This document shows positions 1-13,100 of a DNA stretch of 64,000 nt, piece by piece. The first letter of the stretch is position 1; every line of letters begins with the position of its first letter. Source of the DNA: Phalacrocorax aristotelis (lineage: Eukaryota > Chordata > Aves > Suliformes > Phalacrocoracidae); assembly GCF_949628215.1 (NCBI RefSeq), contig NC_134288.1:7943682-8007681 (forward strand). The letters are read 5' to 3'. Position numbers and translations under genes: made by a program. The notes beneath the pieces are model-generated. The model was not told the DNA's origin. It saw only the letters and a list, made by a program, of their open reading frames with translations, and did not search any database.

Positions 1-3000
1 CTTGTCTAGAAATGCAATCTCGCTGCTTATGTAAAATGTAAGAGCAAGGGTTAAAAAAGGAGCCTGAGGATGTAGGGAGAAGCGATGAGGGTCAGGAGGT
101 TCCCCTGGCTCTGTGTGGGGCTTCTCTACCCCAGAAGATGAGCAGCAACCAACACCACCATTCAAATAAGGCAACATTGCAAAGACAAAAGGGATATTTC
201 TGTTCCTATACAGGCGACAAACTCTCCTAGTTCTCAGTCTAGGAGGCCTCAAGTTGTGAAAAATAATTATAAATAATTGTGAATAAAGTGTATTTGCAAA
301 ACTTGGACTACAGGGTGAAGCAGATATACTAGGAAGGTACTCTCTCTGCCTCTCTCTGGTGTTCCCAGCTCACCGTCTAGACTCAGCTCTCCTGGGAGCA
401 AAGAAGGCAAGAAGGCTCAAGGAAAAAAAGAAATAATGAAACTCAAGTTAGCAGTTGTCAGGTTTGTGATAATGCTAAATTCCATAATTATTACCCAGGC
501 TACTCAGGAAACCGTTTTACAAGGCTTAGTAGACATCTGGCAGTGAAGGAAAAGAGATATTTATTAAGCCACTCACGTTTCCAGGTTTGCTAAAACAATT
601 GCCTTATTTCTTAATTTCATATGTATTAAGACATGGCTACTGAAACACAGACCTGGAGACACTCCCCATGAGCACCCATCGCATCAGGGACCACAGGTTA
701 GCAGTGGCACAGCACAGAACTCATTTCAAGACATGGTTTGCTGTCATCCAGGGTAATCTATGGACTACCCACTCCCCACAGTGCCATGCTGCTGGCCCAG
801 CAGCTCACACCAGTGCTGCTCTCGGCCACTTCTCCTGCCAACAGAAAATTCCCGTGTAACGGAGACCCCGGGTACTCACTGACTCTGTGGTCACAGATTG
901 TTCATGGTTCAGCATTTTCCCCAGTCCAGCCTGGCATCCCCAGCTTCCATGCTGGAATTTGCCATTTCACTGCAGCCAGGAGATCGACATCATGTTCCTT
1001 CTTCCCTTTTGGGACCTGGCTGCAGATTATTCTTTCCGTGTTGTTTTCAACACAAGAAAGAGCACTTTTTTCCCACCCTGCTGCCCATAAAAGAGGAAAC
1101 CAGGAAGCAGGACAAGAATTCTTCTAAGTTTCAGGGTTTTTTTTTGTTATTTTGCGATGGGGGACAGGGGCTGGCATGCAGCAATTGGGTTTGCTCCCCA
1201 GGTTATGTTTCATGAGATGAATGTTTTAGAGAAAAGACAAAGCACCGCGGGGGAGCCGAGACTCCTGAAGAGGCCGTAGAGCCACTGGTTGTTAAATGTG
1301 CATACATCAGTTGGGTTCACAGCTAGGGTTTCAACATCAGTAACCTCATTCTCAGCTTTTCCCCACCTTCATCAGCAAGAGATTCAAATTCAACCCCACT
1401 AGTCAGTCCTCCTGGCTATTAGAACATGAATTTTTGTGTCCCTTGCCCAAATAAACGTTACAACAAATTGGAAAGTTACATTGAAATTACAACTATAATA
1501 AAATCAACCTAATACAACTACTGAAAAATGGCTGCAGGGAAGAGAGACAAGTGAGAACTCCCAAAAATAATTTGCCTTAAGTCTGCAAACAACCATCAAG
1601 CATCGTCAAACCATTCAGAGAAGATGACATTTGTTTTGTTTACTATCACACCTGCTTGTCCTAGTTACCACCTACTGCCTTCCTTACATTGGTTTTCTTC
1701 TTCTTGTAAACATTTTTATTTTGTTATCTTAAGAAAAGCAATGTTGCGGAACAGTAATATTAACATATAGAGGGGGAATTGCTGACTAAAAGGCTTTATG
1801 CTGACAGCATTATGCACAGAAGCTATTTTTCAAAGGGCAAAATTTATGCCACACTTCCTTGGCCATCAGAGATCACTCACTTGAAAGAGAATTTTTTCAG
1901 GCAGGCTGATGGCAAAGACACTCGTTATCAGCTGCTCGGAGGAGATACTGGCACCGCACCTTCAGCAGCTCTCTGAAGTTCACAACTTGGACCCCAGCAC
2001 CAGACCACAGAAGAAAACAGAAAAGGGCAAAATCAGCCAGATATTATGTCTAACTATCTTGACTCACTAGGGCTCCTATTCTCAATTCGCTGTGACCTTT
2101 AGAGCAGTAGAGCTGATACTGAGCAAACAATACAGCTCCATCCTCTTTGGGAAGCCCCCGCTCCTGCCCTCCGCCTGTCTCCGAGTGGTTTGCTCAGCAC
2201 TGCCAGCCACACACACCACACGGCCCGGCTGGAGGAGCGGGGATGACGCACCAAGTCATTTTGATTTGTGGCATCTCCCTGAGTAGGATGTGCAAAATAA
2301 AGACAGATGGTAATGGATAAACTCCAGCAACTGCAAAGCTGCCATTGGCAATAGCTCTCACACTGTGCAGAGCGCCCTCGAATGAACTTCCCTGTGGCCC
2401 AAAGTCCCTGGTGATACATAGAGATACTGCAGCTCATCTTCTAGTGAGAAATTCTGTGCTTTTTGCTATTTACCATCTTGTTTCGCTTTTTTAATGATTT
2501 TATTTCAGTCTCCTGATCTTCCTCTTAAAAGTCACCATTTTGACATGGCTGTTCCTGCAGCCATCCTGTCCAAGTTAATGGTGGTACCTTGGTGAAGCAG
2601 GGAGACCTTTCACCTTCAGGGTCTATGCGGGAAACCTCCTTCTAAATCAAGGTTTCAAAATACCCTGGGCGATGCGATATTTTTCATGTGTTCTCATCAC
2701 CAGGATAACTCTTTAACATCCTTTTCTCCTGGGATCTCTGCAGGGTTACCAAACCATGCTGAACCCCAGCAGAAGGACCCAGGTGATAATCCTGGCGCCA
2801 TTTGGCCACAGGGGCAGTTTGGCTTCTCTCATTGTTCTTCATGTTACCTCCAAGTTCAAACACCTGAAGTCTGCAGCTGACTTGTACGGTATTTAATCCA
2901 AAATAAATGCAGGCACATTAGTATATTCTGATACCTTTTTCCTTAAATATATCAACAAAATTGATTGCTGATAGTCTTTTCCAGAAATGAAAATTAGAGG

Positions 3001-6000
3001 CAAAAATAACCAAAAAGCAAAATCCATTCTGGGGTCGCATTTTTATAAAGCACCTCTGTAGTTTTGGAGCCTACCTCCTATTTTCAAAAATCACTTTTTC
3101 CACCATGGATTCAGGTCAGTTTCGAAGAAGAATCCTACCTCCCTCACGTGCTTGCGCAAATGCTCCCTTCAGCTCTTGAAGGTTGGCTCGCTCTGCCTCC
3201 TGCATCATGCTGCTGTCCACAGGCAGCAGAGCTTTTCAAACTGCTGCTGAACATGCATCAGGGCTTTACAAGCAGCATCTGCTGGTGGGGTCATGCTGTG
3301 AGCAAAGATCTATTTTGTCTTCCAGGAAATGGGTTCTCCATTTGGCAAAGCCCACACCATGTGGTGGCACAGGTATATGGCATGAAAGAAAACTGTGGGA
3401 TGGTTTGAGGTAAATTATAAAACCTGAGCCCTTTAGGAAAAAAAATATGACAATGAATAATACAATGAGCAGAATAACCTTTTTGGGGTTTAGTCTGATT
3501 ATTTTTAGCGTGGAAGACATGATAAAGGAAATCCCACGCATCTTTTTCAAAGTCCAGCTGAGAGTGAACTGGGTCTCCCCAAGTCAGCTCCCCAGTCTGC
3601 CAGAGGCTCAGTTAAAGCCTCTAGTAGCCTGAATAGCAGAGTTCCAAGCCACTCTGGTGAAAGCAAAGAATTTTCTCATATGTGCAAACATACCTGATGA
3701 TTGGCATAATCCCAACAAACACACATTAGGTCAGTTAAAATATTCCAGTGTATTGCATTAATTCCACAACTCAGGCCCAAGGTCATGTTCTCATTTGTCT
3801 AAATAACAGAGCATTTAAATATTGAGTTCAAATATAGGGACTTTCGGCTTACATACAGGGAGCGGGAAATCCAGGGGACAAAAGTTTTCCTTGTGACATG
3901 CACTGTGCTGTTTTCCAAACCTTGGCAGCCACGAGCACGGCACAGCAATGGCAAAAGTCTGGCCAAGACAAATCTATAAAATTTGCACTGTATGTACACC
4001 TCCTCCGTGCTTTAAGGTCTAATAAGCCCAGATACTTTCTGCCTCTCTGAACAGTCGAGCTACAGAGGTTTCCCCATGGATCCTGGTGGGGCCAGGAGCA
4101 TGAAGACTTTATTATGTAACAACCCACATTATTTAGTGAAAATCTGGAATACACTTTATTAGTTGGGCCTTTGTTTGGTCAGGAAATACCTCCAGACAAA
4201 TGTGATGACACAGGCATTTTTAATTTGCCACTTCACATTCATAGCAAATTAGGTGATTTTACTTGTTATTGCCTCCATTAAAAATGACAGGCTGCAAGGT
4301 TAGCAGTTTCCCTCATAAGCTCTTGACGACATTACAGACACACATAGAAAGCACGAGCACATCAGAATGAATTAAGATCACCTCCCTTGCCTATAATCTG
4401 AAACACTCCATGTGGTCTCTCTTAGCATCAGTCCCAAATGCCAACGCGCTGGAACAGCATGTGCAAGTGGTTGGAGGTAAGGGAAGGGAGAGGTCAAATT
4501 CTGTGTGCTCCGTACGATCAAATTTGTGGTATAAAACTGACAATTACCAGTGAAGCGGTGAGTGAAAAACAAACGTCCTATCTATTACCCAATTTCAAAT
4601 GCCAATGTGATGCCCCCAGGACTCTCAGTCCTCAGTTATTTTTTTGACATATTTGGTAATGCATCAAGTCTTAATACCTGCTCTCAAATGAAGTTGTTGG
4701 GTTTTTCCACTTGCAAGCTCAAAGTAATTTTCATTTCAGAACAGACTTAGAGAAAGGCCAGCTAGGTTGCTGCTGAAGTATAATTCGAGGGTGTATTCCT
4801 CTGTGAATTACAATTCTGCTTAGGATAAATAGGAAAAAAAGTAGCAGAAATTATGTTAAGTGCAAAATATTTAATCTTGACTGAATATCAGTGAAGCAGC
4901 TCAATGCAGACCCAAAAGAAACTGGTAAAGAAAAAAAAAGAGGAGGAAAAAAAAGCAACCTTAGGTTTCTGTACACTGAGGATTAGGAACTGAAATGTGG
5001 CCAGCATAGGAACATGCGCTTTTGCTGGACTTCAGTCCAGATAATATAAAAAAAATTTACAGATTATGTAGAGCCGGGTAATAAAAGAGGTAGTCGCGGT
5101 GAGTCTGCAACTGCTCGTGTTTTTGGCTGGAGGTTTAATGAATGAGGCTGAAGGTCTGCCAAACGGCGCTGAACGAGACTGACGCAGCTCCTGGGGTTTG
5201 CTTAAAGAGGGGAAGCATCAGTGGAGGTCTGCGGGCCAGCCATGGGGAGTGGGTGGGAGTTTTACGGAGGACCTGCTGCTCGATCCATTAGCAGCGTGGG
5301 ACACCTCACCTGCACACCAACGTCTTCTTGGGAAGCACCAGACTTAGGGCTGTTTGTGTAGGCTGGAGGACACTGTGTGATCGCTCCTCAGCTGCACACA
5401 GCTATTTTATGGCCAGGCAATGAGGTACGGCTGGGATTTTGAGGAATACCAGGTGTGTGTCGGAGAAACAGATTTCAATGTCGGGAAAGCCTCCTGCTCT
5501 TGGGCCGCTAAACCCGGCTGGCTGGGTGGGCCTCCGCCTGCCACCGGCATCCCCAGGAGAGCATGAGTGCTCACCCAACTGGTCAACTGAGCCAAATGCC
5601 ACCAACGTGCTTTGGTGTGATGGCGCAGGGAGCAAGGTAGAGGAGTACAGAGCTCCACATGCAAGTTGTCTCCCAGGGCCAGGAGCTGCAGACTTTCAAA
5701 CCTTCCTACCTCCTAACTGGGCTCAGAGCCCACATATGAACGTTTTTCCTCAAATTGCTCTGAAATTAGGTGCCTAAAACTGTCAGTGAAACTCAGGCTT
5801 CAATGCATGAGGAATAATCAGGCTGCTCTCTACACACATACTTTTGAGAAGTACTTCCACAGTCAGTTTTGGGTACATTTCTGCACAAAGGCTTTGTATG
5901 CTGTTATCACAAGCGCCCAAGTGTGTGACTGGGCAGAGGTGAAAAGTTAGAGGGAGCCTTTTTCCTTCAGGTTAAGTGAATTTGGGCTGCGTTTGTAGTC

Positions 6001-9000
6001 ACTACATGCAGTTTCCAGGTGCTGGACGGTCACTGGTTCCAACCCCAAAAAGATAATTCCGTGACGAAAACACAAACTCACCAGCAGGGCATGCTTCCCT
6101 GGAAGCCACCTCAGCAGATGAGACACAGGCGGTTTGCAGATACTTGTCTTTGGCTCTCAGAGGTGCATAATCTGCAGGTCAGCGGGGTGTGAGCGCAGCA
6201 GTGAGCTCTTCTCTTGCTTCTGCTAGGTGATGCTGAAATGCAGGAAATCCCATTCTTGCATTTTTTTTCTAGCTTCAGATGAATAACCTTTATATTTAAA
6301 GCAAGAAATGCCAGATGTATTTTCAGACATACCTGCCTTGCTGTCACCATGCCTCACCCTATTGCCACCTTCTCTCTGCTAACCAGCATGCAGTAAGCAC
6401 TCTGTTGACTTTGTCTGCCCTGCAGTGTTTCAAGCCTGTGTATAATTGCTGAGAAACCTTCTCTACCTAAGAGTCAGAGGAGACTCTTTCTTTGTGTTTC
6501 TTTTTGCTCAGAAGGGGCTGAAGCAGCAATCTTGACTTAAAGGCTGACTCTGATTGGAAAATAAACAACTATAAAGTACAATAAATCCCATTGAAGAGTC
6601 CAGTCAAAACATCCCAATGAACAGCTAATGCTCTACTAACCAAATCCAGATGTCACTGCCTTGTCTGGCACTAATTGGTTGACTGGAGAGTAAGTAACTG
6701 TGTAACCTGAAGGAACTCTCTACTTCTTGCACTTGGGATGAGTTGCTAAGGCAGAAAACGGTTTGGTTTTGTTGTGTTTCTTAATTTCCTAACTACAGAG
6801 GAGTCACAGGCACCTGCGCTCATTAGGACCTCTGCTAACAGCCTCCCTCTGGCAGGACACGCTCCTATTTTAGGCACCTTAAGGCACCTCACAAAAAGTT
6901 TCTCAAGAACATGAAGCTGCCTTTGACATCTGATGTTCCTTCTTTCCCAAACATTTCTGGGTTTATTTGTTTAACCAAGGGACATGCCCTAGCAGATTGC
7001 AGCTAAGTTCTTAGATAAAGGTAGTTGCAAATTCCAGCTGGAAGTGTTTGAAACACCAAAGAAAGCAATTGCTTTCAAACATAACTAAAAAAAATTAAAT
7101 CAGAAGACTGGAGATGAGTTTGGAAAAAGAAAGCTGAGTTTTAAAAATAAGATTAGTCTGGTGCACCCAAACTCCTACAGCCTGGAAATTCCACGTCAGC
7201 CTGCACCACTCTGCATTGGCAGAGGACACACAAAATGGCTAACCAGGATTTTCCAATTATTTTAGGTATATTTGACAGGATCATATTACGTATTTATATT
7301 TTAGAAACAATTCTGCATAATACTACGAAGCAATGCGTGTGCCTATATTTTACCAGAATACTTCCCAGTGCCATGAATCTGCACACATTTACTTATGTTG
7401 TTTTACATCAAGTAAAGATATCTTATTGGCTTCAGTAGCTTCCATGACATTAAGAATCGCTTTTCATAATTCATTCTTGGGGGTCTAGTCATATACCAAG
7501 CGCATAGAAGGAGGTTCTGTGATAGAGCTTCCTAGAAAGTTAGTCAATAAGATTCTGTTTAAAAAATTACTGTTCATATTCCTTACCATTTTAGATTAGT
7601 CAGTAATTTTACCTTTAATTAACTTTATCTTCAATTTTATCAAATAACTTACTAACATGAATTTTAATGCACATTTCCCTTAGCATCACTGACATGTTTG
7701 TACTTGATAAGAGCATTTTAGAACTATGTAAAGTTCCACACCAAAATCTAATATTGAGCCTTTGCTTATTTAGACATAACTGATTTTTTTAGTGTTTGTA
7801 AAAAAAGAAACAACCAAACCCAAACCTATAACCTGACCCTAAAGTGTCAAAGCCATTTTTTCAGTGGAGCAGTGTACAGTGGAGCATCTGTCCAGACACG
7901 TCCAACCATATCTTTCACTCATGGTCTGCAAGTGGATGACACAGGATTTGAAATACAGTAGACAGTTGTGCAAAGCATGAACAATGAAAATTATATCCAG
8001 CCCTTAATCCAGGGGATTCTGGGCTGAGCTCAGCCTCCATGGATATACATATCCACTCTGCATTTAGTTCCACATATTTGAAAACTGGACGTTCCCCTAG
8101 AAGAGTCACATGGGAGCAAAAGTGGGATTAAGTAGCTTTCTCTCCATGTTTTGTTATTAGTATTACACATGTAATATGCAGTCACATAAGCAACTGTGCT
8201 GCACAATCATCAGCAAAGAAATTAATTTCTTCCAAAATACCAGAAGGTTTCACATTTCCTGTATTGTCTTTATTTTGTTCTTGGCCTTGGGAGAGAAGGG
8301 ATGGAAAAGAAGCAGGAGGTTATTCATACACCAAGCATTTGCAATCAGAAAAATTTTAATAAATATTCCTCCTTCAAGTCTAAGTGAAGGACTATTTGCT
8401 GCCAACAGGACTCTTAATGCAAAACCAGTTCCTTCACCAAACTTCTCCTTCCATGGTTTTAAAACTGCCAGAAGTTGACCTAGCTTTGGCAATGGTGATA
8501 CAACGGAGGATTTCTTCCCTGTGGATGCTGGATATATAACAACATAAATAAAACTATCATCTTGCCAATACGAAGTGGCACCTGTTAGCAACCTCACAAA
8601 AAGGCCAAGGACAGGGTCCTCCAAGGACTGTGTCCTCTACCTGTTTTTTAACTTCAGCTTCCAACGGTCTTAGACTGGTATTTCTCACCAGCAGGAATTA
8701 GATGTGTAGCTTGAACACCAACAGGAATTTTTAACGACGTGTACTGCGTGAAAGCACCAAATTTAAGTAGACAGGTATTGAACTGCTCACCATAAAGGAA
8801 GGGAATTAAATTTTCTGTTCATGTTCGTCTCAAAAATTCCTACAAAGAAACTGTGGGATATGAGGAAGAAAACGCCCATAGGAGTTAAATTTCTATTTTC
8901 ATTGAGCTGAGTTAATTAGATAAAATGGATAAATTCTGAAACAGGTTTTTTGTAGAAGTGCAGAGCATCAATTCTTACTGACATTTAACATTAAATATCT

Positions 9001-10079
9001 CTATCACTAACCACTTTAGAGCACTAAAACATATCTTTAAAAACCAGCCTTCGCCTTCAGCAGCAAAGTTGACTGTTAAAAGAAACTGTTAACATTCAGT
9101 TGAGTGGCATGCGGAAGAAAACTGGCAAAGTAAACTCAAGGGTTAATGAAAGTAAATGAGATAATCCTCATTGATCCCCCATAATCCCCATGGTCTGAGT
9201 GCAACTGTCAATCACTGGGAGAGACTTTTTTCTAATCTATCCCTCTGTGAATAGGTCATTCCAAACTGAATATACTTTATACACAGACATATATTCAAAC
9301 ATATACACACACATTGAGCATATACCAAAAATCTTAGCAGGATAAATTCCAAAATGAAGGGGAAAATAAAGCATAGCTAAAAGTATGGTGTGTAAATTTA
9401 AAAAATATAAAGTTTCTTTTACTAGTTGAAATATATTCAAGCTGTCTGTTCGTACTAACTCACTGCTTCCCATGTAAGCTGGTAGCAAGTAATGAATCTG
9501 TTAAACCCCTCCTCCATAAAGGAAGACTGTTCCCATAAAATTAAAACTTACTGTTTAACAGATTGACCTAAGCAAAATATGGTCTGGAACATGAAAGGAA
9601 TTGTTTCAGTCCTTTTCAGAGAACTACTGACATAAGAAATGCATTAAATCAAATTATGGCATATTTGAGGCTTATAGGACCCCAGCATGTTGCTCTCTCT
9701 TCCGAAAAACTGCAGTGGATTCACAGGCGGTCTGAGACATCGGGCTCTTTAACTCTTGTTTCACTTTGGTCCTTGGCTACTTGAGCAGCGCTGTGCTCTT
9801 CCTGCGCCGGCACAACCAGGGAGGGATGCATACAGACAGGCACCAGATGTGCACTGCCAGAGCTGGGGAAGGAGCTGGCTCAGGGGACAGCATGATCCAG
9901 GGAGGCGAACACATCTGGATTACAAGGGCATCAGCTCTAAACTCATGCTTGATTTTGTGAGAAAATTCGCCCAAGATGCCCAGCGCATAGAGGCACTGTT
10001 ATTTACAACATTTATAAGTACCTGCTTATTCTGAGAAATTTCCATCTAATACTTTGCTGATGGAATTCTTGGTAGCATA
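1..10079. other. Gene-poor intergenic DNA, no supported gene
   Basis: I see no recognisable gene, RNA gene or transposon here. The open frames (up to about 130 codons, for example 738-1127 and 8250-8624 on the minus strand) match no family I know and are within chance length for six frames of AT-rich DNA. The stretch is mostly AT-rich, for instance 7540-7830, with a modestly GC-richer patch at about 5230-5700. A short perfect inverted repeat (CTGGAC, four bases, GTCCAG) lies at 5025-5040. A weak CA/TA-rich patch lies near 9275-9320. Ancient repeats too decayed to see by eye may be present. Confidence 0.6.
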
Positions 10080-10196
10080 GACATGGAGCTTAGGAACATG
10101 GTTTAGTGGTGGACTTGGCAGTGTTAGGTTTATGGTTGGACTCAATGATCTTAAGGGTCTTTTCCAACCTAAATGATTCTATAATTCTATATTATA
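10080..10196 (+). mobile_element. CR1 LINE fragment, 3' end
   Basis: This is the 3' terminal piece of a chicken-repeat-1 (CR1) non-LTR retrotransposon in plus orientation. Recognisable blocks in order are a 'GTTTAGTGGTGGACTTGGCA' segment, 'GGTTGGACTCAATGATCTTA', 'TTTTCCAACCTAAATGATTC', and the repeated ATTCTATA-type octamers ending near 10196. CR1 inserts by target-primed reverse transcription and is usually severely 5' truncated, as here, leaving about 115 bases of non-coding 3' region. Substitutions in the terminal octamers suggest an old, inactive copy. It cannot encode protein. Confidence 0.9.
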
Positions 10197-13100
10197 GCAA
10201 TCACTTACAGAGACAGTCTACAGGATTTAAAAGACAATCTTTCTACGAAGCATTCAGACCACCTGTAATAATGTTCTTGCATGCTGCAGCAGAAGAGGAA
10301 ACTGTCTGTCAAAGGTTTGGGATAGAAATGCTTCACACCACCCAAAGGTACCTCTTGATAACCCAGTGCAACAGCCATTTTCCTCCTGTAAACATTCAGT
10401 GCAAACTTTGCTGCTTAAGCCACCACTTCTAACCTGAGGCTGAGCTGGAAATAAATGCCCCACTCTCAGGTTTAAAGAAAAACCAGCTTGGTAGCCATTT
10501 GGCCTGCAGCCAGGATTAAACTGTTAACTCCATGTCTGTCAACCTGTCACTTAGACATTCACCAAACTACTGACCACTTCTATTAAAAGACTATTAAACC
10601 AGGATTAAGCTTTTCCAGGGTTAAGCTGATGTAAAAATGCAAAGAATGTCACACCAAGGGCAGCTCATTTTATTTGTATTGTAAACAGGCAGAAGATGGA
10701 GGATAAAATGTTACATGTTTATTAAATATGAGGATATACCCCTGCTTGACTTTTTCCCTGTTTTCAGCTTCCTAAACCCAGATCCCATTACTCAGTGCTC
10801 CGATAGCTGCAGAGCATTGCACAGTGAACACAGAAACCTCCAGCTGTCTTAAAACCAGCACTGGCTGCTTTACAACAGGTCAGCGCTGGTCTGCCTGGAG
10901 GAGGGATGTAATACAGAGTCCGGCCATCGTGCGGGGCAATAGCCATGGTTATAAACACAACGTTTGGGTAACGTGTCATGTCATACCAGAGACCAATTGT
11001 TAAAAAAGGACAGTTTCATCAAAAGCAAGAGCCTATTTTGAGCAGTCTGTGAATTTATTTTCTAGTAGTGTTTGCAGCCAAAGACAGGAGGCATGTGCAC
11101 AGGCAGGGCATGGGTGCTGCTGCTCCTTTCAGAATGTTTTGTTATCTTAAGTAAAATAAGTCCAATAGGAAAAGCCACAAAGGTCTACAAATCATCATTT
11201 CATCAACTAGGAGAGAGTATTACTGCTGAAAATGTTCATAGGAAGATAAAAATGACCCGTAAATGAAGTGTACTGTCTCATTTTTACCTTTTCCAGTTCC
11301 CAGTGACTCAGTGAGGTAACACCTAAGAACAAAATCCTGGAAGACATCATCAGGGACAGCCTGTACTTACAGTCAAAACGGAATGTCCAGCCTTTCTGTC
11401 TCTGACGTCTGGGCTCACGTGATGCTGTTCAACACTGTTGTAGGTGCTGGGTTACTCCATCCAGGTCAACACACACGCATGCATGTAGTACCACAAAGCA
11501 ACTTTTGGATTGTCCAAATCTAGTGGGTCTGTAGATGACGCTTTCTTGAGAAATGCATAGACTCCTAAGAGCTACCCACAGATAACATTAGAGCTAAATA
11601 ACCAGGTCTATAGGTAACTACAAACTCAAAACATTAACAAGGAGAATTAGAAAGTTATAGCAATGCTAGTTATCCTTGCCGACTACTGTGAACAATGTGT
11701 TTTCCTTTTGACTTAACATTTATTTAATGTTCTGATTTTCATACAGGTCTAGATGTAAAAGAAATAAAGACATCTACCAAGGGGTAGCAAGCACTTCAGT
11801 GGAATTCAGCTTAGCTTGCCAGGTGCTGTGACAGGACACGTGAGGTTGCTCCTGTTGTCTTCATTTACTCACTGCCAGCCCTTGGTAAAGACAGGGTGCA
11901 AAGTTAGATGGACTTATGGACTGATCTGCTTTGGGTGTTTGTATCTGCCACTTATTAGTTCTGAATAAAAGCATGCTGGCCTATCTGAACATCGGTGCAA
12001 AGACATGACACAGAAATGTTGTTCTCCATGTTTATTAACTACTATTCTGCAGATTTTCAAAATATAAGCCATTCAGCAATTCTGCTTACATAAAGGCCAC
12101 AGAATTGGCCATTCCCAAACAGAGGGGTGCATACATTTATTGAGATTCCTCCCCTTCCCTTTAGGCCTCCCCCCTCTCTATCCTGTTCTGTATATTAAAT
12201 ATAATTTTGCTTTCAGGAAGTATCTATAACACTTCCATCTGAAGCAGGGCTTCCAGTATTTACAGATATCAAAGAACTGGTCTTAATTTCATCTGATACC
12301 TTAAAAAGCCTTTTATTCTAAAATAAATTATTGAAATGTGGTATTGGTAAAATGGGTTGCTCCAGTAATGGATTTACTGTGATGGTGCAATCAATTTCAG
12401 AGATTGGATTTCAGGATAGAAACTACTCATCACTCTCCATGTCAATGTAAGGTTTACCTTCACACTGTGGTCACCCTGTGTAGCTTACAGATGCGAAGGG
12501 CAGAGGAGGATCTATTGGAGGAAAAATCTTTCTGATGCTTTTTTTTCATTGTTGCTGAGGTCAGAGCCTCAGGATTTTGCACAGTTATGGCATCTCCACA
12601 GCATCGTAGTGCCATCCAGGGAGAGGCAGAGGGATTCATCCCTATGCAATAGCAGGCATGCTTAAATATCCCATTGACCTAGTCTGCCATGATTCAAAGG
12701 CAGGCTTTCTTCTCTGTATTTTCCCACTTCTCTGTCTTATTTCAGGATCAGCAGAGCCTTTCAGCAGCTAAGCTAAACTTCAGGGGTAGAGACTGCAATG
12801 TTTTTAATAGGAATGATGGGGAGAGACCTTGGGGTGTTACAACTTCTTCCCATCCTGTAACATAAAGCACCCAGCACGTGAGTGATGCTAATGTGGGAAG
12901 GAGAAGAGGAGCTGTGACATTAACTGTCTCTCCTTCCCCCTGCACTGACCCTCCCTTGCAGTAAATTCACACCTGAGGTTTTTCACAAGCTGGAGATCCT
13001 TATAACTGCAGGTACACCTGCCCTGCCATAGCTACAAACATATCTCCTGGACCTCTGCAGCAAAGGAGGAGGCTGAAAACAGGAACAGTTTGGTCCTGGA